From: Chloroflexota bacterium
GTDB taxonomy: Bacteria > Chloroflexota > UBA11872
Direction: 5' to 3'
Assembly (NCBI GenBank): GCA_026707285.1
Contig: JAPOXD010000043.1
Coordinates: forward strand, 1 to 52,450
Length of the DNA stretch: 52,450 nucleotides
A model generated the notes under the pieces. That model saw nothing but the letters and a program-made list of their open reading frames with translations, did not search any database and had not been told where the DNA came from. Within the stretch, counting starts at the first letter, position 1. Each line of letters starts with the position of its first letter. This document shows positions 16,258 to 24,674 of this stretch, piece by piece. The position numbers and the translations under genes were made by a program.

Positions 16258-17323
16258 TCTCAGGACCGCTCGCGATGCGCTCCACGTGCCAGGGATGGCG
16301 ATTGGCGTAGTACGTCTCGGATTCAAGGAAGGCGCGGGCGGGCGGTTCGAGCGCCAGCTCGAACAGGCGCAGGTCGACCCAGGCGTCGCCGTCGCGGATG
16401 CGATCGGGCAGGCGCGCCGCCTGTGTGAATCCGGCGGCGCGTGCGATGTCCGCGAGGTCCTCGTCCGGGGCCGCGATCGGAAACTCGAGCACGCTCACGC
16501 CGATCTCGTGAGCCCGGTCGACCGCTGCACGCAGCAACGTTACGGCGTGGTCTAGGTAGGCCGGTGCCACGCGCAATGAGAGCGTGGCCACGTGCTGCTG
16601 CGGGAACGTGTCGCGGCGCACGAAGACCGTCTGTCCGACCACGCGGTTCTTCGGCGTGGCCAGCACCAGCATGGCGCCCTGCGCGTTCTCGACGCGGAGC
16701 TTCAGGCGCGCGAAGTGGTACTCGTAGCGCGTGTCGCGGAGACAGTTGTCCAAGACCTCCTTGAGCAGCCAGGCCGGCTCGCGCATGTTGTAGAGGATGG
16801 CCGCGCGCGGAAGATCGCCCCAGACGGCGTCCCGCACGATCGGCTCGCCGTCGAACGCCAGATACGTCGCGTCGAAGTCGTCCGCGTCCGCCGCCGAAAA
16901 GCGCATGCCGTCGCCGACGCGGTACCAGAACCCGTGGTTCTCATAGAGGTGGCCGGCGACCGGATTGGTGGTGCAGAGGTGGAGCGCCTGGCCGCCGTTT
17001 GCCACGAACTCTTGCAGCATGCGCCCCATCAGCACGTCGGCCACGCCCTTGCGGCGGTGGCGGTCCTCGGTCGCCACGAACTCCACGATGCCGACGTCGC
17101 GCGTGTCGAAAGGGACGTAGTAGCCCAGCGATCCGGCGTAGTCACCGTCGATGATTCCCACGAAGTACGGCGTGTAGAGCGTCTCGGCCAGCGCCCCGCC
17201 GAACAGGTCGTCTTGCAGAGGTTCCCAGGTGCGGACGCGGCCCCCGAACGTGTCCATTGGCGGGAGGAGGCGCTCGATCTGCATGCGCTCGCCGTTCCGC
17301 AGCGTGACGTTTTCGGAGGCCAT
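16244..17323 (-). CDS. Tandem GNAT acetyltransferase-like protein
   Basis: A 359-residue protein starting MASENVTLRNGERMQIE. The ATG is preferred to longer frames that run into the divergent upstream region. The N-terminal half is a GNAT domain with VEFVATEDRHRRKGVADVLMGRMLQ, the acetyl-CoA loop, and HLYENHGFWYRVG. The C-terminal half resembles a second, degenerate GNAT fold (LSLRVAPAYLDHAVTLLRAAVDRAHEIG, then GFTQAARLPDRI) lacking the R/Q-x-x-G-x-G/A loop. The acceptor substrate is unknown. It is divergent from the cyclase-family gene. Confidence 0.75.
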   Translation of the reverse strand: MASENVTLRNGERMQIERLLPPMDTFGGRVRTWEPLQDDLFGGALAETLYTPYFVGIIDGDYAGSLGYYVPFDTRDVGIVEFVATEDRHRRKGVADVLMGRMLQEFVANGGQALHLCTTNPVAGHLYENHGFWYRVGDGMRFSAADADDFDATYLAFDGEPIVRDAVWGDLPRAAILYNMREPAWLLKEVLDNCLRDTRYEYHFARLKLRVENAQGAMLVLATPKNRVVGQTVFVRRDTFPQQHVATLSLRVAPAYLDHAVTLLRAAVDRAHEIGVSVLEFPIAAPDEDLADIARAAGFTQAARLPDRIRDGDAWVDLRLFELALEPPARAFLESETYYANRHPWHVERIASGPETRST

Positions 17324-17403
17324 GGCATCGCTCGGCGTGGGCGGACGCGCGATTCTACGCGCGGGCCGGTGGTCCGGGACCGCGCGGTGCGCCACTATGG
17401 CGT

Positions 17404-17416
17404 AAAGGGTCCCTTT
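17404..17416. promoter_or_regulatory. AAAGGG-T-CCCTTT palindrome
   Basis: A perfect 6+1+6 palindrome in the 118-base divergent region between the GNAT gene and the cyclase-family gene, 25 bases before the latter's ATG. It is the only A/T-rich symmetrical site in this region and could be an operator for one or both genes. No regulator is encoded nearby. Confidence 0.3.
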
Positions 17417-17441
17417 CTCGGCATCGACCGGAGGATCACCG

Positions 17442-18257
17442 ATGGCGCAGGCAACGGCAGCCAATCCCGAATTGATCGACCAGCTCTCGGCGTCGCGCGT
17501 GTACGACCTGGGCACGCGCTACGAGATGGACATGCCGGTGCATCCGGCCCATCCGCCCTACATCTTCACGCTGCAGCGGCGCCACGGCGACACGTTTCGC
17601 CCCGGCGGCTACAGCTCGTCCAACGAGTTGATCGTCATGTGCGGCCACACCGGCACGCATATCGATTCCCTGGCGCATGTCTCCGAGCACGGGCAGCTGT
17701 TCGGCGGCGTGGACGCCAGCTGCAACCAGCAGGGCGGCCGGGGGATGAAGTCAGTCGGCGTGGACACCATCGAGCCTGTGGTCCGGCGCGGCGTGCTGCT
17801 CGACGTGGCCGGCGCCGAGGGCGTGGACATCCTGCCGCCCGACTACGGAGCCGATGCCGAGACCCTGCAGGGCGTGGCACAGGCCCAGGGCGTGGAGATT
17901 CAAGCCGGCGACTGCGTCCTGGTACGCACCGGCTGGATGCGCCATTGGGACGATCCGCCGGCGTACCTGGCCGAGAGCGAGGGTCAGCCCGGCGTCAACG
18001 CCGACGCCGCCGAGTGGCTGGTCGAGCGTGGGATCTTCCTGGGCGGGTCGGACACGGCCGCATTCGAGCAGGTCATCCCCGGCGCGGCCATGCCGGTGCA
18101 CCTGATCTTCCTGGCGCGAAACGGCATCCACATCCTCGAAATGGCCGACCTGGAAACCCTGGCCGCGGACGGCGTCTACGAGTTCGGCTTCGTCCTCTCG
18201 CCGCTCAAGCTCGTGGGCGCGACGGGCTCGCCCGTGCGTCCGCTCGCGCTGGTCTAG
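17442..18257 (+). CDS. Cyclase family protein (kynurenine formamidase-like)
   Basis: A 271-residue metal-dependent hydrolase of the cyclase/KynB family. The signature HTGTHIDSLAH (69-79) supplies the His and Asp metal ligands, and GDCVLVRTGWM and GVNADAAEWLVERGIFLGGSDTAAFEQ match the C-terminal half of the family. It starts MAQATAANPELIDQLSASRVYDLG. Members hydrolyse N-formylkynurenine, isatin or similar cyclic amides; which one applies here is not decided. It is followed by a repeat-containing hairpin. Confidence 0.85.
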   Translation: MAQATAANPELIDQLSASRVYDLGTRYEMDMPVHPAHPPYIFTLQRRHGDTFRPGGYSSSNELIVMCGHTGTHIDSLAHVSEHGQLFGGVDASCNQQGGRGMKSVGVDTIEPVVRRGVLLDVAGAEGVDILPPDYGADAETLQGVAQAQGVEIQAGDCVLVRTGWMRHWDDPPAYLAESEGQPGVNADAAEWLVERGIFLGGSDTAAFEQVIPGAAMPVHLIFLARNGIHILEMADLETLAADGVYEFGFVLSPLKLVGATGSPVRPLALV

Positions 18258-18285
18258 GAAAAGTGTGAAGTAGGCGTTGTATCAA

Positions 18286-18337
18286 CCCCGATCCGTTCGC
18301 CCTGAGCTAGTCGAAGGGATGATCGAACGGATCGGGG
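18286..18337. repeat. Inverted repeat with TTCGCCCTGAGC…TCGAAGGG element
   Basis: CCCCGATCCGTTCG (18286-18299) and CGAACGGATCGGGG (18324-18337) are perfect 14-base inverted arms around a 24-base loop. The loop and arm ends read TTCGCCCTGAGCTAGTCGAAGGG, an element I recognise as widespread in intergenic DNA of many environmental bacterial genomes. It lies between two convergent genes (cyclase and Nudix) and could double as their terminator. Confidence 0.6.
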
Positions 18338-18409
18338 TCCATGGATGCCTTGGGGGTTCGCTCTTTCAATTGTTTCCCACGCCACTGCTTCGGGGATCCG
18401 GAGTCGGAC

Positions 18410-18892
18410 TCAGCCCAGAAAGAGGTCGTAGGGTCCCGGAATCGGCGACTCGACCGCGGCGCGTTGGAGCAATTCGCGCGAGGGGCTGAGCGCCCGCGCG
18501 GCGATGGCGCGGTTGATTTCCGGAACCTTGTCCAGCCCGTCGATCTCCTCCATGGTGAAGAATCGGGCGGCGTCCACCTCTTCGCCGGGCGTGGGCTCCC
18601 CGGCAACGCGCCGGAGCAGGAACACCACGTAGGTGGAGTGGTCCTCGGCATGCCGCGAGCGCACCGCCAGCAGCCCTTGAACCTCAGTCGTGAGACCGGC
18701 TTCTTCCTGGACCTCGCGGACGGCGGCCTCGGGCAGCGTTTCATCGGCCTCGCAGAAACCGCCCGGAATCTGCCAACTGCCGCGCCCGTAGTCGGTGGCG
18801 CGGCGCACGAGCAAGACGCGGTCGCCGTCGACCACGGCGCCGCCCACGCCGACGTTGTAGCCGCTGTTGTAGCGCGCGGGAATCGGGCTCAT
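18410..18892 (-). CDS. Nudix hydrolase
   Basis: A 160-residue Nudix protein from ATG (MSPIPARYNSGYNVGVGGAVV). The Nudix box G-x5-E-x7-REVQEEAGL occupies residues 45-67 with all metal-binding Glu present. WQIPGGFCEADET precedes it, as in NAD(P)H-pyrophosphatase/ADP-ribose type members. A longer frame upstream exists but would overlap the promoter region of the divergent PHP gene. It probably cleaves a nucleoside diphosphate derivative; the exact substrate cannot be told. Confidence 0.88.
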   Translation of the reverse strand: MSPIPARYNSGYNVGVGGAVVDGDRVLLVRRATDYGRGSWQIPGGFCEADETLPEAAVREVQEEAGLTTEVQGLLAVRSRHAEDHSTYVVFLLRRVAGEPTPGEEVDAARFFTMEEIDGLDKVPEINRAIAARALSPSRELLQRAAVESPIPGPYDLFLG

Positions 18893-18965
18893 CGCGCCAT
18901 AGTACCGGCGCGAATCGCGCCACCAGGGTTGAAGCCGCCAAAGGAAGTCCCCGGACAGCAGGACA

Positions 18966-18995
18966 TTGAGTCCCCGGCATGCAGGCTCATAGAAT
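18966..18995 (+). promoter_or_regulatory. Candidate sigma-70-type promoter for PHP–lon
   Basis: TTGAGT (18966-18971) and TAGAAT (18990-18995) are separated by 18 bases, 4/6 and 5/6 matches to the -35 and -10 consensus. The predicted start of transcription near 19002 is about 18 bases before the GTG of the PHP gene, leaving a very short leader. It lies in the divergent region with the Nudix gene. Confidence 0.45.
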
Positions 18996-19019
18996 CTAGG
19001 GCCTCCCCGGACACATAGC

Positions 19020-19715
19020 GTGCCTTTCGTGCTCTTCGACTTCCATACGCACACGTTTTTCAGCGACGGCGAGCTTTCGCCGATCGAGCTCTTGCGGCGC
19101 TGCCACGTCGCGGGCTACACCGCCGTGGCCGTGACGGATCACGCCAGCCCCGCCAACGTCGACACGCTGGTGCCGGCCCTGGCCCGTGATTGCCGCATCG
19201 CGGAGGAGGCGTGGGGCATCGTCGCCATTCCGGGAGTCGAAATTACTCACGTGCCGCCGGGCGAGATCGACGCGGTGGCGCGCCGCGCGGCGGAATCTGG
19301 CGCCGAGATCGTGGGCGTCCACGGCGAGACCATCGCCGAGCCGGTCGCAGCCGGCACAAACCGCGCCGCCCTGGAGTCGGACTACGTGCACGCGCTGGTG
19401 CACCCCGGCCTGCTGAGCCCGGAGCTGGCGCGGTTGGCGCAGCGCAACGGCAAGTGGCTGGAGCTGTCGGCGCGCCGCGGGCACTCACTCACCAACGGGC
19501 ACGTGGCCGCGCTGGCTCGGGCGTCGGGCGCGCGGTTGCTCGTCAACAGCGACGCGCACGCCCCGGGAGACTTGTTGTCGGAGCCTCTGGCGCGCCGCGT
19601 CGCGCGCGGGGCGGGACTCAACGCCGACGAAACCGAGATCGTGGTGGCGGACAATCCGCTGGAGTTTCTGCGCCAGATTGGGCGCTCGGTTCCAGAGATC
19701 AGCCCGGTCCCGTGA
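19020..19715 (+). CDS. PHP-domain phosphoesterase
   Basis: A 231-residue PHP protein from GTG. Metal ligands are visible in FDFHTHTFFSDGELSP (His9, His11), VTDHAS, PGVEITH, HALVHPG and NSDAHAPGD, in the order expected for histidinol-phosphatase/YcdX-like PHP proteins. Length is short, with only the barrel. It may be a phosphatase or phosphodiesterase; the substrate is not identifiable. Its stop overlaps the GTG of lon, so the two are coupled, an unusual pairing. Confidence 0.85.
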   Translation: MPFVLFDFHTHTFFSDGELSPIELLRRCHVAGYTAVAVTDHASPANVDTLVPALARDCRIAEEAWGIVAIPGVEITHVPPGEIDAVARRAAESGAEIVGVHGETIAEPVAAGTNRAALESDYVHALVHPGLLSPELARLAQRNGKWLELSARRGHSLTNGHVAALARASGARLLVNSDAHAPGDLLSEPLARRVARGAGLNADETEIVVADNPLEFLRQIGRSVPEISPVP

Positions 19716-22099
19716 CCATCCTCGAACACGAGCCGCTACCGCCCGACCTCGAAATCATCGACCCCGACAATCAGGACGCGACCGGGGCGGAGCGAGTGGA
19801 GCTGCCGGTGCTGCCCCTGCGCGCCGAATCGCTCTACCCCATTCCCGAGACCATGACGCCGTTCCTCGTGGGACGCGAGGGCTCCGTGTCGGCCATCGAG
19901 GACGCCTTGGCCCGCGACCGGCGGATCCTGGCCGTGGCCCAGCGCGAGCCCAACAAGGAGGAGGTCGGCTTCGAGGACCTGCACGAGTTGGGCACCGAGG
20001 CGCGGATCATCCGCATGTTGCGGCTGCCGGACGGGACGACCAGCGTGCTGGTGCACGGCGTGCGGCGCGTCCGCGTGGTCTCCGTCCTCAGCGAGTACCC
20101 CATCGTGCGGGTCGTGGGTCAGGTCGTGGAGGACCTGGACGAAGAGCCCGCGGCCTCACGCGCGGCGATGCCCAAGGTGCTGGATCTCTTCCAGCGCGTC
20201 GCCCGGCTCAGCGACACCATTTCCGAAGAGGCGCAGATCCGCGCCATGAACGCCGAGACGCCCGGGCTGCTGGCGGACGTGGTGGCGGCGTCGCTCAGCC
20301 TCTCCCTGGACGATCACCAGACGCTGCTGGAAATGCGCGACGTGGCCGAGCGGCTGGATCGCGTGCGCACGTTGCTGGACGAGGAGATCCGCGTCCTCAA
20401 GCTCGAGCAGGAGATCCGCGAGAGCACCCGCAACGACGTCGACATCAAGCAGCGCGAGTTCTACCTGCGCGAGCAGATGCGGGCGATCATCAAGGAAATC
20501 GGGGAAACCAACGCCCAGAACGCCGAGATCGCCGCCATCCGCGAACGGCTGGAGTCCGGCGCATACCCCGAGACCGTCGTCACGCGGGGACTCAAGGAGA
20601 TCGACCGCCTCAACGCTCTGCCGCACGGATCGCCCGAAACCAGCGTGTTGCGCACCTACCTGGAGTGGCTCACGGAACTGCCGTGGCGGCGCCGATCAAG
20701 GGACAAGACGGACGTGGCGCGGGCGGAGGACATCCTCAACCAGCACCACCACGGGCTCAAGGACGTCAAGGAGCGCCTGCTGGAATACATCGCGGTGCGC
20801 CACCTCGCGCGGCGCTCGCGCAGCCCCATCCTGTGCTTCGTCGGACCGCCGGGGGTCGGCAAGACGAGCCTGGGTCGTTCCATCGCCGAGGCCCTGGGTC
20901 GAACCTTCGTGCGCGTGTCACTGGGCGGCGTGCGCGACGAGGCCGAAATCCGCGGCCATCGCATGACCTACGTGGGCTCCATGCCCGGCCGCATCCTGCA
21001 GAAGATGCGGGAAGCCGGGACGGTCAACCCCGTTTTCATGATCGACGAGATCGACAAGCTCGGGCTGGACTTTCGCGGCGACCCAGCCGCCGCCCTGCTC
21101 GAAGTGCTGGACCCGGAACAGAACCACACCTTCAGCGATCACTACCTGGAGTTGCCCTTCGACCTGAGCAAGGTGATGTTCATCGCCACCGCCAACACGC
21201 TGCACGGCCTGCCGCCCGCACTGGTCGACCGCATGGAGGTGATCGAGCTCCCGGGCTACGTCGAAGACGAAAAGGTTGCCATCGCCGAGCATTTCCTGGT
21301 CGCCCGGCAGTTGCACGAGCACGGGCTGAGCGCCGATGCGCTCCAGTTCGAACGCGCCACCCTGCGGCGCATCGTGCAGGCCTACACCCGCGAGGCGGGC
21401 GTGCGCGAGCTGGAGCGCGCCATCGCCACCATCGCCCGCAAGCAAGCGCTGGCCCGCGCCGAGGGCCGCGAGGGGCAGCAACGGATTCGACGGGCGGACA
21501 TACCGGAATACCTCGGCCCGCCGAAGTATCGCTATGGAAAGGCGGAAAGCGACGACGCGCACGCCGTGGCGACCGCGGTGTTCACCACGCCGGCGGGCGG
21601 CGACCTGTTGCCGATCGAGGTATCCATTGCCGAGGGCGCGGGCAAGGTCACGCTAACGGGCTCCCTGGGCGACGTGATCCAAGAGTCCGCCCACGCCGCC
21701 ATCACCTATGCCCGGGCGCATGCCGACGAGTTTGGCTATGGCGCGTCTGACTTCGATGCCGTGGACATCCACGTGCACGTGCCCCAGGGCGCCCTGCCGA
21801 AGGAAGGCCCGGCGTCGGGCGTGGCCATCGCCGCCGCGCTGGTCTCGGCGCTCGCGCGGCGCAAGGTTCGCGGCAGCGCGGCCATGACCGGAGAGATCAC
21901 GCTGCGAGGGCGCGTGCTGCCGGTGACTGGAATCAAGGAAAAGGTCCTTGCCGCCCAACGCGCGGGCATCGAGACCTTCGTGCTGCCGCATGGCAACCGG
22001 CAAGACCTGGACGAGCTGGACGCGGACACCCGGCAAGGCCTCGAATTCGCCCTCGCGACCACGGTGGACGAGGCGCTCGCGCACGTCCTGGTGGGCTAG
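19712..22099 (+). CDS. lon: ATP-dependent protease Lon
   Basis: A 795-residue bacterial Lon (LonA type) from GTG overlapping the PHP stop. The N-terminal substrate-binding domain starts at [26 protein letters not shown] and ends in a coiled region around [28 protein letters not shown]. The AAA+ domain has Walker [10 protein letters not shown] (from 378) and Walker [12 protein letters not shown]. The protease domain has the catalytic Ser702 in KEGPASG and Lys in GIKEKVLAA (about 742-746). It degrades damaged and regulatory proteins in the cytoplasm. Confidence 0.96.
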   Translation: MTILEHEPLPPDLEIIDPDNQDATGAERVELPVLPLRAESLYPIPETMTPFLVGREGSVSAIEDALARDRRILAVAQREPNKEEVGFEDLHELGTEARIIRMLRLPDGTTSVLVHGVRRVRVVSVLSEYPIVRVVGQVVEDLDEEPAASRAAMPKVLDLFQRVARLSDTISEEAQIRAMNAETPGLLADVVAASLSLSLDDHQTLLEMRDVAERLDRVRTLLDEEIRVLKLEQEIRESTRNDVDIKQREFYLREQMRAIIKEIGETNAQNAEIAAIRERLESGAYPETVVTRGLKEIDRLNALPHGSPETSVLRTYLEWLTELPWRRRSRDKTDVARAEDILNQHHHGLKDVKERLLEYIAVRHLARRSRSPILCFVGPPGVGKTSLGRSIAEALGRTFVRVSLGGVRDEAEIRGHRMTYVGSMPGRILQKMREAGTVNPVFMIDEIDKLGLDFRGDPAAALLEVLDPEQNHTFSDHYLELPFDLSKVMFIATANTLHGLPPALVDRMEVIELPGYVEDEKVAIAEHFLVARQLHEHGLSADALQFERATLRRIVQAYTREAGVRELERAIATIARKQALARAEGREGQQRIRRADIPEYLGPPKYRYGKAESDDAHAVATAVFTTPAGGDLLPIEVSIAEGAGKVTLTGSLGDVIQESAHAAITYARAHADEFGYGASDFDAVDIHVHVPQGALPKEGPASGVAIAAALVSALARRKVRGSAAMTGEITLRGRVLPVTGIKEKVLAAQRAGIETFVLPHGNRQDLDELDADTRQGLEFALATTVDEALAHVLVG

Positions 22100-22114
22100 C
22101 GCAGCGGGATCCGG

Positions 22115-22134
22115 CGCCAGGGGCGACTCTGGCG
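22115..22134 (+). terminator. Weak hairpin after lon
   Basis: CGCCAG (22115-22120) and CTGGCG (22129-22134) form a 6-bp stem with an 8-base loop, 15 bases after the lon stop. A second hairpin, CCGCGG (22167-22172) and CCGCGG (22179-22184), lies in the mreB leader. Neither has a T-tract; roles are uncertain. Confidence 0.3.
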
Positions 22135-22210
22135 ACCGAAGGGAGTGGCTATTCTGCGTTACGCGTCCGCGGCGCTGCCCGCGGAATGGGAGAGCTGAGC
22201 AAGCGGTCTG

Positions 22211-23266
22211 ATGTTTGGTCCGTTCAACACGCTTCTCGGGCTCTTCTCGCGCGACCTCGGCATCGACCTGGGCACGGCGAACACCCTGGTTTATGTGAAA
22301 GACCGGGGCGTCGTGCTCTCCGAGCCGTCGGTGGTCGCGACCGACCAAAACACGATGCGCGTGCTGGCCGTGGGCGCCGAGGCGAAGAAGATGGTGGGCC
22401 GCACGCCGTCCAACATCACCGCCATGCGACCGCTGCGCGACGGCGTGATCGCCGATTTCGACACCGTGGAGACCATGCTGCAGTACTTCATCAGCCGCGT
22501 GCACGACGAACTGCCGTTCGCCCCGCGTCCCCGCGTGATCGTCGGCGTGCCCTCCGGCGTCACCGAGGTTGAGAAGCGCGCGGTCCACGAGGCGAGCCTG
22601 CAGGCCGGCGCCCGCGAGGTCTACCTGATCGAGGAGCCAATGGCTGCCGCCATCGGCGCCGGGCAACCGATTCAGGAGGCCACGGGCAACATGATCGTGG
22701 ACATCGGCGGCGGCACGACCGAGGTCGCCGTGATCTCGCTGGGAGGCGTGGTGGTGAGCCACAGCATTCGCGTGGCGGGCGACGAGATCGACGAGCAGAT
22801 CGTGGAGTACTGCCGCAACGAGCACATGCTGCTCATCGGCGAGCGCACGGCGGAGGCCTGCAAGATGGCCGTCGGATCGGCCTACGCCGGTTTGCAGGAA
22901 GACACCGTGCTTGTCCGCGGCCGTGACTTGCAGAGTGGCCTGCCGCGCCAGGCCGAGCTGACCTCCGGGCACATCCGCGAGGCGATTGGCGGACCGGTGA
23001 CCGAAATCGTGGACAACGTGAAGCTCGCCATCGAGGCCACGCCCCCCGAACTGCTGGCCGACATCATGGAGCACGGCATCTATCTCGCCGGAGGCGGCGC
23101 CTTGCTGCGAAATCTGGACAAGCGCATCGAGCAGGAAGCCGACATCCCCGTGCATGTGTCGGAAAACCCGCTGGAAGCGGTGGTGCGGGGGACGGGGGCG
23201 TGCCTGCACAACCTCGAGGCCTACCGCGAGGTCTTCGTCGCCGAAAACAGATCGCCCTACGCCTAG
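22211..23266 (+). CDS. mreB: Rod-shape actin homologue MreB
   Basis: A 351-residue actin-fold protein that forms membrane-associated filaments guiding lateral wall synthesis. The ATP-binding motifs are present: DLGTANTLVYVKDRG (phosphate 1), IVDIGGGTTEVAVISLGG (phosphate 2) and YLAGGGALLRNLD (adenosine). It starts MFGPFNTLLGLFSRDLG, with a short amphipathic N-terminus. Length is normal. It is the first gene of mreB-mreC-mreD-mrdA-rodA, so the cell is probably rod-shaped or at least builds peptidoglycan. Confidence 0.96.
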   Translation: MFGPFNTLLGLFSRDLGIDLGTANTLVYVKDRGVVLSEPSVVATDQNTMRVLAVGAEAKKMVGRTPSNITAMRPLRDGVIADFDTVETMLQYFISRVHDELPFAPRPRVIVGVPSGVTEVEKRAVHEASLQAGAREVYLIEEPMAAAIGAGQPIQEATGNMIVDIGGGTTEVAVISLGGVVVSHSIRVAGDEIDEQIVEYCRNEHMLLIGERTAEACKMAVGSAYAGLQEDTVLVRGRDLQSGLPRQAELTSGHIREAIGGPVTEIVDNVKLAIEATPPELLADIMEHGIYLAGGGALLRNLDKRIEQEADIPVHVSENPLEAVVRGTGACLHNLEAYREVFVAENRSPYA

Positions 23267-23278
23267 GTGGTCACGAGC

Positions 23279-24100
23279 ATGCGGGGAGGCCAGCGAGCCG
23301 CGATCGTGCTGATCGGGCTGATCGTTGCGGCGGTCGTGCTCTCGATGCTGCACAACACCGGCGCCAGCGTTCCGGTGGAGGGCCTCGTCCTGCGGGTGGT
23401 GGAGCCCGTGCGAAGCGCCTTCACGACGGTTGCCAATGGCGCCTCGCGTGCACTGGCCGACCTCGAGCGGTTTGGCGAAATGCGCGAGGAGAACGCCGCG
23501 CTGCGGGTCGAAGTGGCCGAGCTTCGCGCGCAGGCGGCCCGCCTCAGCGACGCCGAACGCGAGAACGAGCGCTTTCGAGAGGCCCTCACCTACCTGGACG
23601 AAAACCCTGAGCTGGAGCTGGTGACGGCCCGCATCGTCGGGCGCGACAGCCTCGACATGCTGGACACGATCGTGATCGATCGTGGAGCGTCCTCGGGCAT
23701 CCGCGTGGGAATGGCGGTGGTAGCCAACGGGGGACTGGCGGGCCGCGTGACCAAGGTGACCGACACCACCGCCGACATCCTGCCCGTGCACAGTCCACAA
23801 AGCACGGTGAGCGTGCTGGCTCAGGGTGACGACGCCACGGCGGACGGCACGCTGGACGGGACCAACGGGGCCGACCTCGTGATGCGCCACATTGACGCCG
23901 AGGCCGCGATCGCGGTGGGCGACCCCGTCGTGACCTCCAGCCTTGGCGGCAGCCTCCCGCGCGGGATCCCGGTGGGGCGGATCGTGGCCATCGAGGTCTC
24001 GCCCACGAGCGTGCTGCGCCAGGCGATCGTGGAGCCGCTGGTGCAGCCCGAGCACTTGGACGTCGTCCAGGTCATCCTCGGGCAGACCCCCGGGGCGTAG
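23279..24100 (+). CDS. mreC: Rod-shape protein MreC
   Basis: A 273-residue bitopic membrane protein. The ATG is preceded by AGGTGG at the mreB stop; a GTG at 23267 is an alternative start. A single membrane helix (AIVLIGLIVAAVVLSML) is followed by a coiled coil (EMREENAALRVEVAELRAQAARLSDAERENERF) and the beta-rich MreC domain with VIDRGASSGIRVGMAVVANGGLAGRV. It links MreB and the PBP2–RodA machinery on the outer face of the membrane. Three bases separate it from mreD. Confidence 0.92.
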   Translation: MRGGQRAAIVLIGLIVAAVVLSMLHNTGASVPVEGLVLRVVEPVRSAFTTVANGASRALADLERFGEMREENAALRVEVAELRAQAARLSDAERENERFREALTYLDENPELELVTARIVGRDSLDMLDTIVIDRGASSGIRVGMAVVANGGLAGRVTKVTDTTADILPVHSPQSTVSVLAQGDDATADGTLDGTNGADLVMRHIDAEAAIAVGDPVVTSSLGGSLPRGIPVGRIVAIEVSPTSVLRQAIVEPLVQPEHLDVVQVILGQTPGA

Positions 24101-24102
24101 GC

Positions 24103-24669
24103 ATGATTTCGCATCTCGGCACGGCCGCGCGCGGTGTGCGCTGGCTTCCATCGCCCGGCACATTGGCGGCGGCGCTGTTCCTGGCGCTGCTGGCGCTGGT
24201 GCAAACCTCGGTGTTGCCTTACTTCGAGATCATGGGCGCGCAGCCGTCGCTGGTCCTGGTCAGCGTCGTGATCCTGGCCACGATGCAGGTGGGGACGCGG
24301 GCCCTCGGCTGGGGCTTCGGCGGCGGGCTCTTGGTCGACCTGTTCTCGGCCGCGCCCCTCGGAACCAACGCCCTGCTGTTCACGCTGATTGCCTACGTGG
24401 CCGGCGGGGGCTTCGGCGGCGTCGACCGTGCAAACGTGCTCATCCCGGTCGTCGCGGTCGCGCTGGCAACCGCCGCCTACTACCCAAGCGTGCTGCTGGC
24501 CCTTCAGCTGCAGGGCCTCGACGTCGCGTGGGAGGCCCATCTGCCCGCCCGCCTGTGGCCGGCGATCGGCGTCAATCTTGGCGCCGCGGCGGTGCTCTAC
24601 TACCCGGTGCGGGTGCTCGAACGCTGGACGCACGGCCGTCCAATTCCGACATTTCGAGGAGTACCCTAG
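24103..24669 (+). CDS. mreD: Rod-shape protein MreD
   Basis: A 188-residue integral membrane protein with about five hydrophobic segments. LAAALFLALLALVQTSVLPYFEIMGAQPSLVLVSVVI and GFGGGLLVDLFSAAPLGTNALLFTLIAYV match MreD, including the conserved G-x-x-x-G-L-x-x-D segment. MreD is poorly conserved, so the call rests on topology, size and its position between mreC and mrdA. It ends five bases before mrdA. Confidence 0.85.
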   Translation: MISHLGTAARGVRWLPSPGTLAAALFLALLALVQTSVLPYFEIMGAQPSLVLVSVVILATMQVGTRALGWGFGGGLLVDLFSAAPLGTNALLFTLIAYVAGGGFGGVDRANVLIPVVAVALATAAYYPSVLLALQLQGLDVAWEAHLPARLWPAIGVNLGAAAVLYYPVRVLERWTHGRPIPTFRGVP

Positions 24670-24674
24670 AAGCC

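Noticed and set aside
21653-24163. An 836-codon minus-strand frame opposite lon, mreB and mreC
   Set aside because: It is the reverse of three strongly supported genes and is His/Gly/Arg-rich, as expected for codon-position GC bias.
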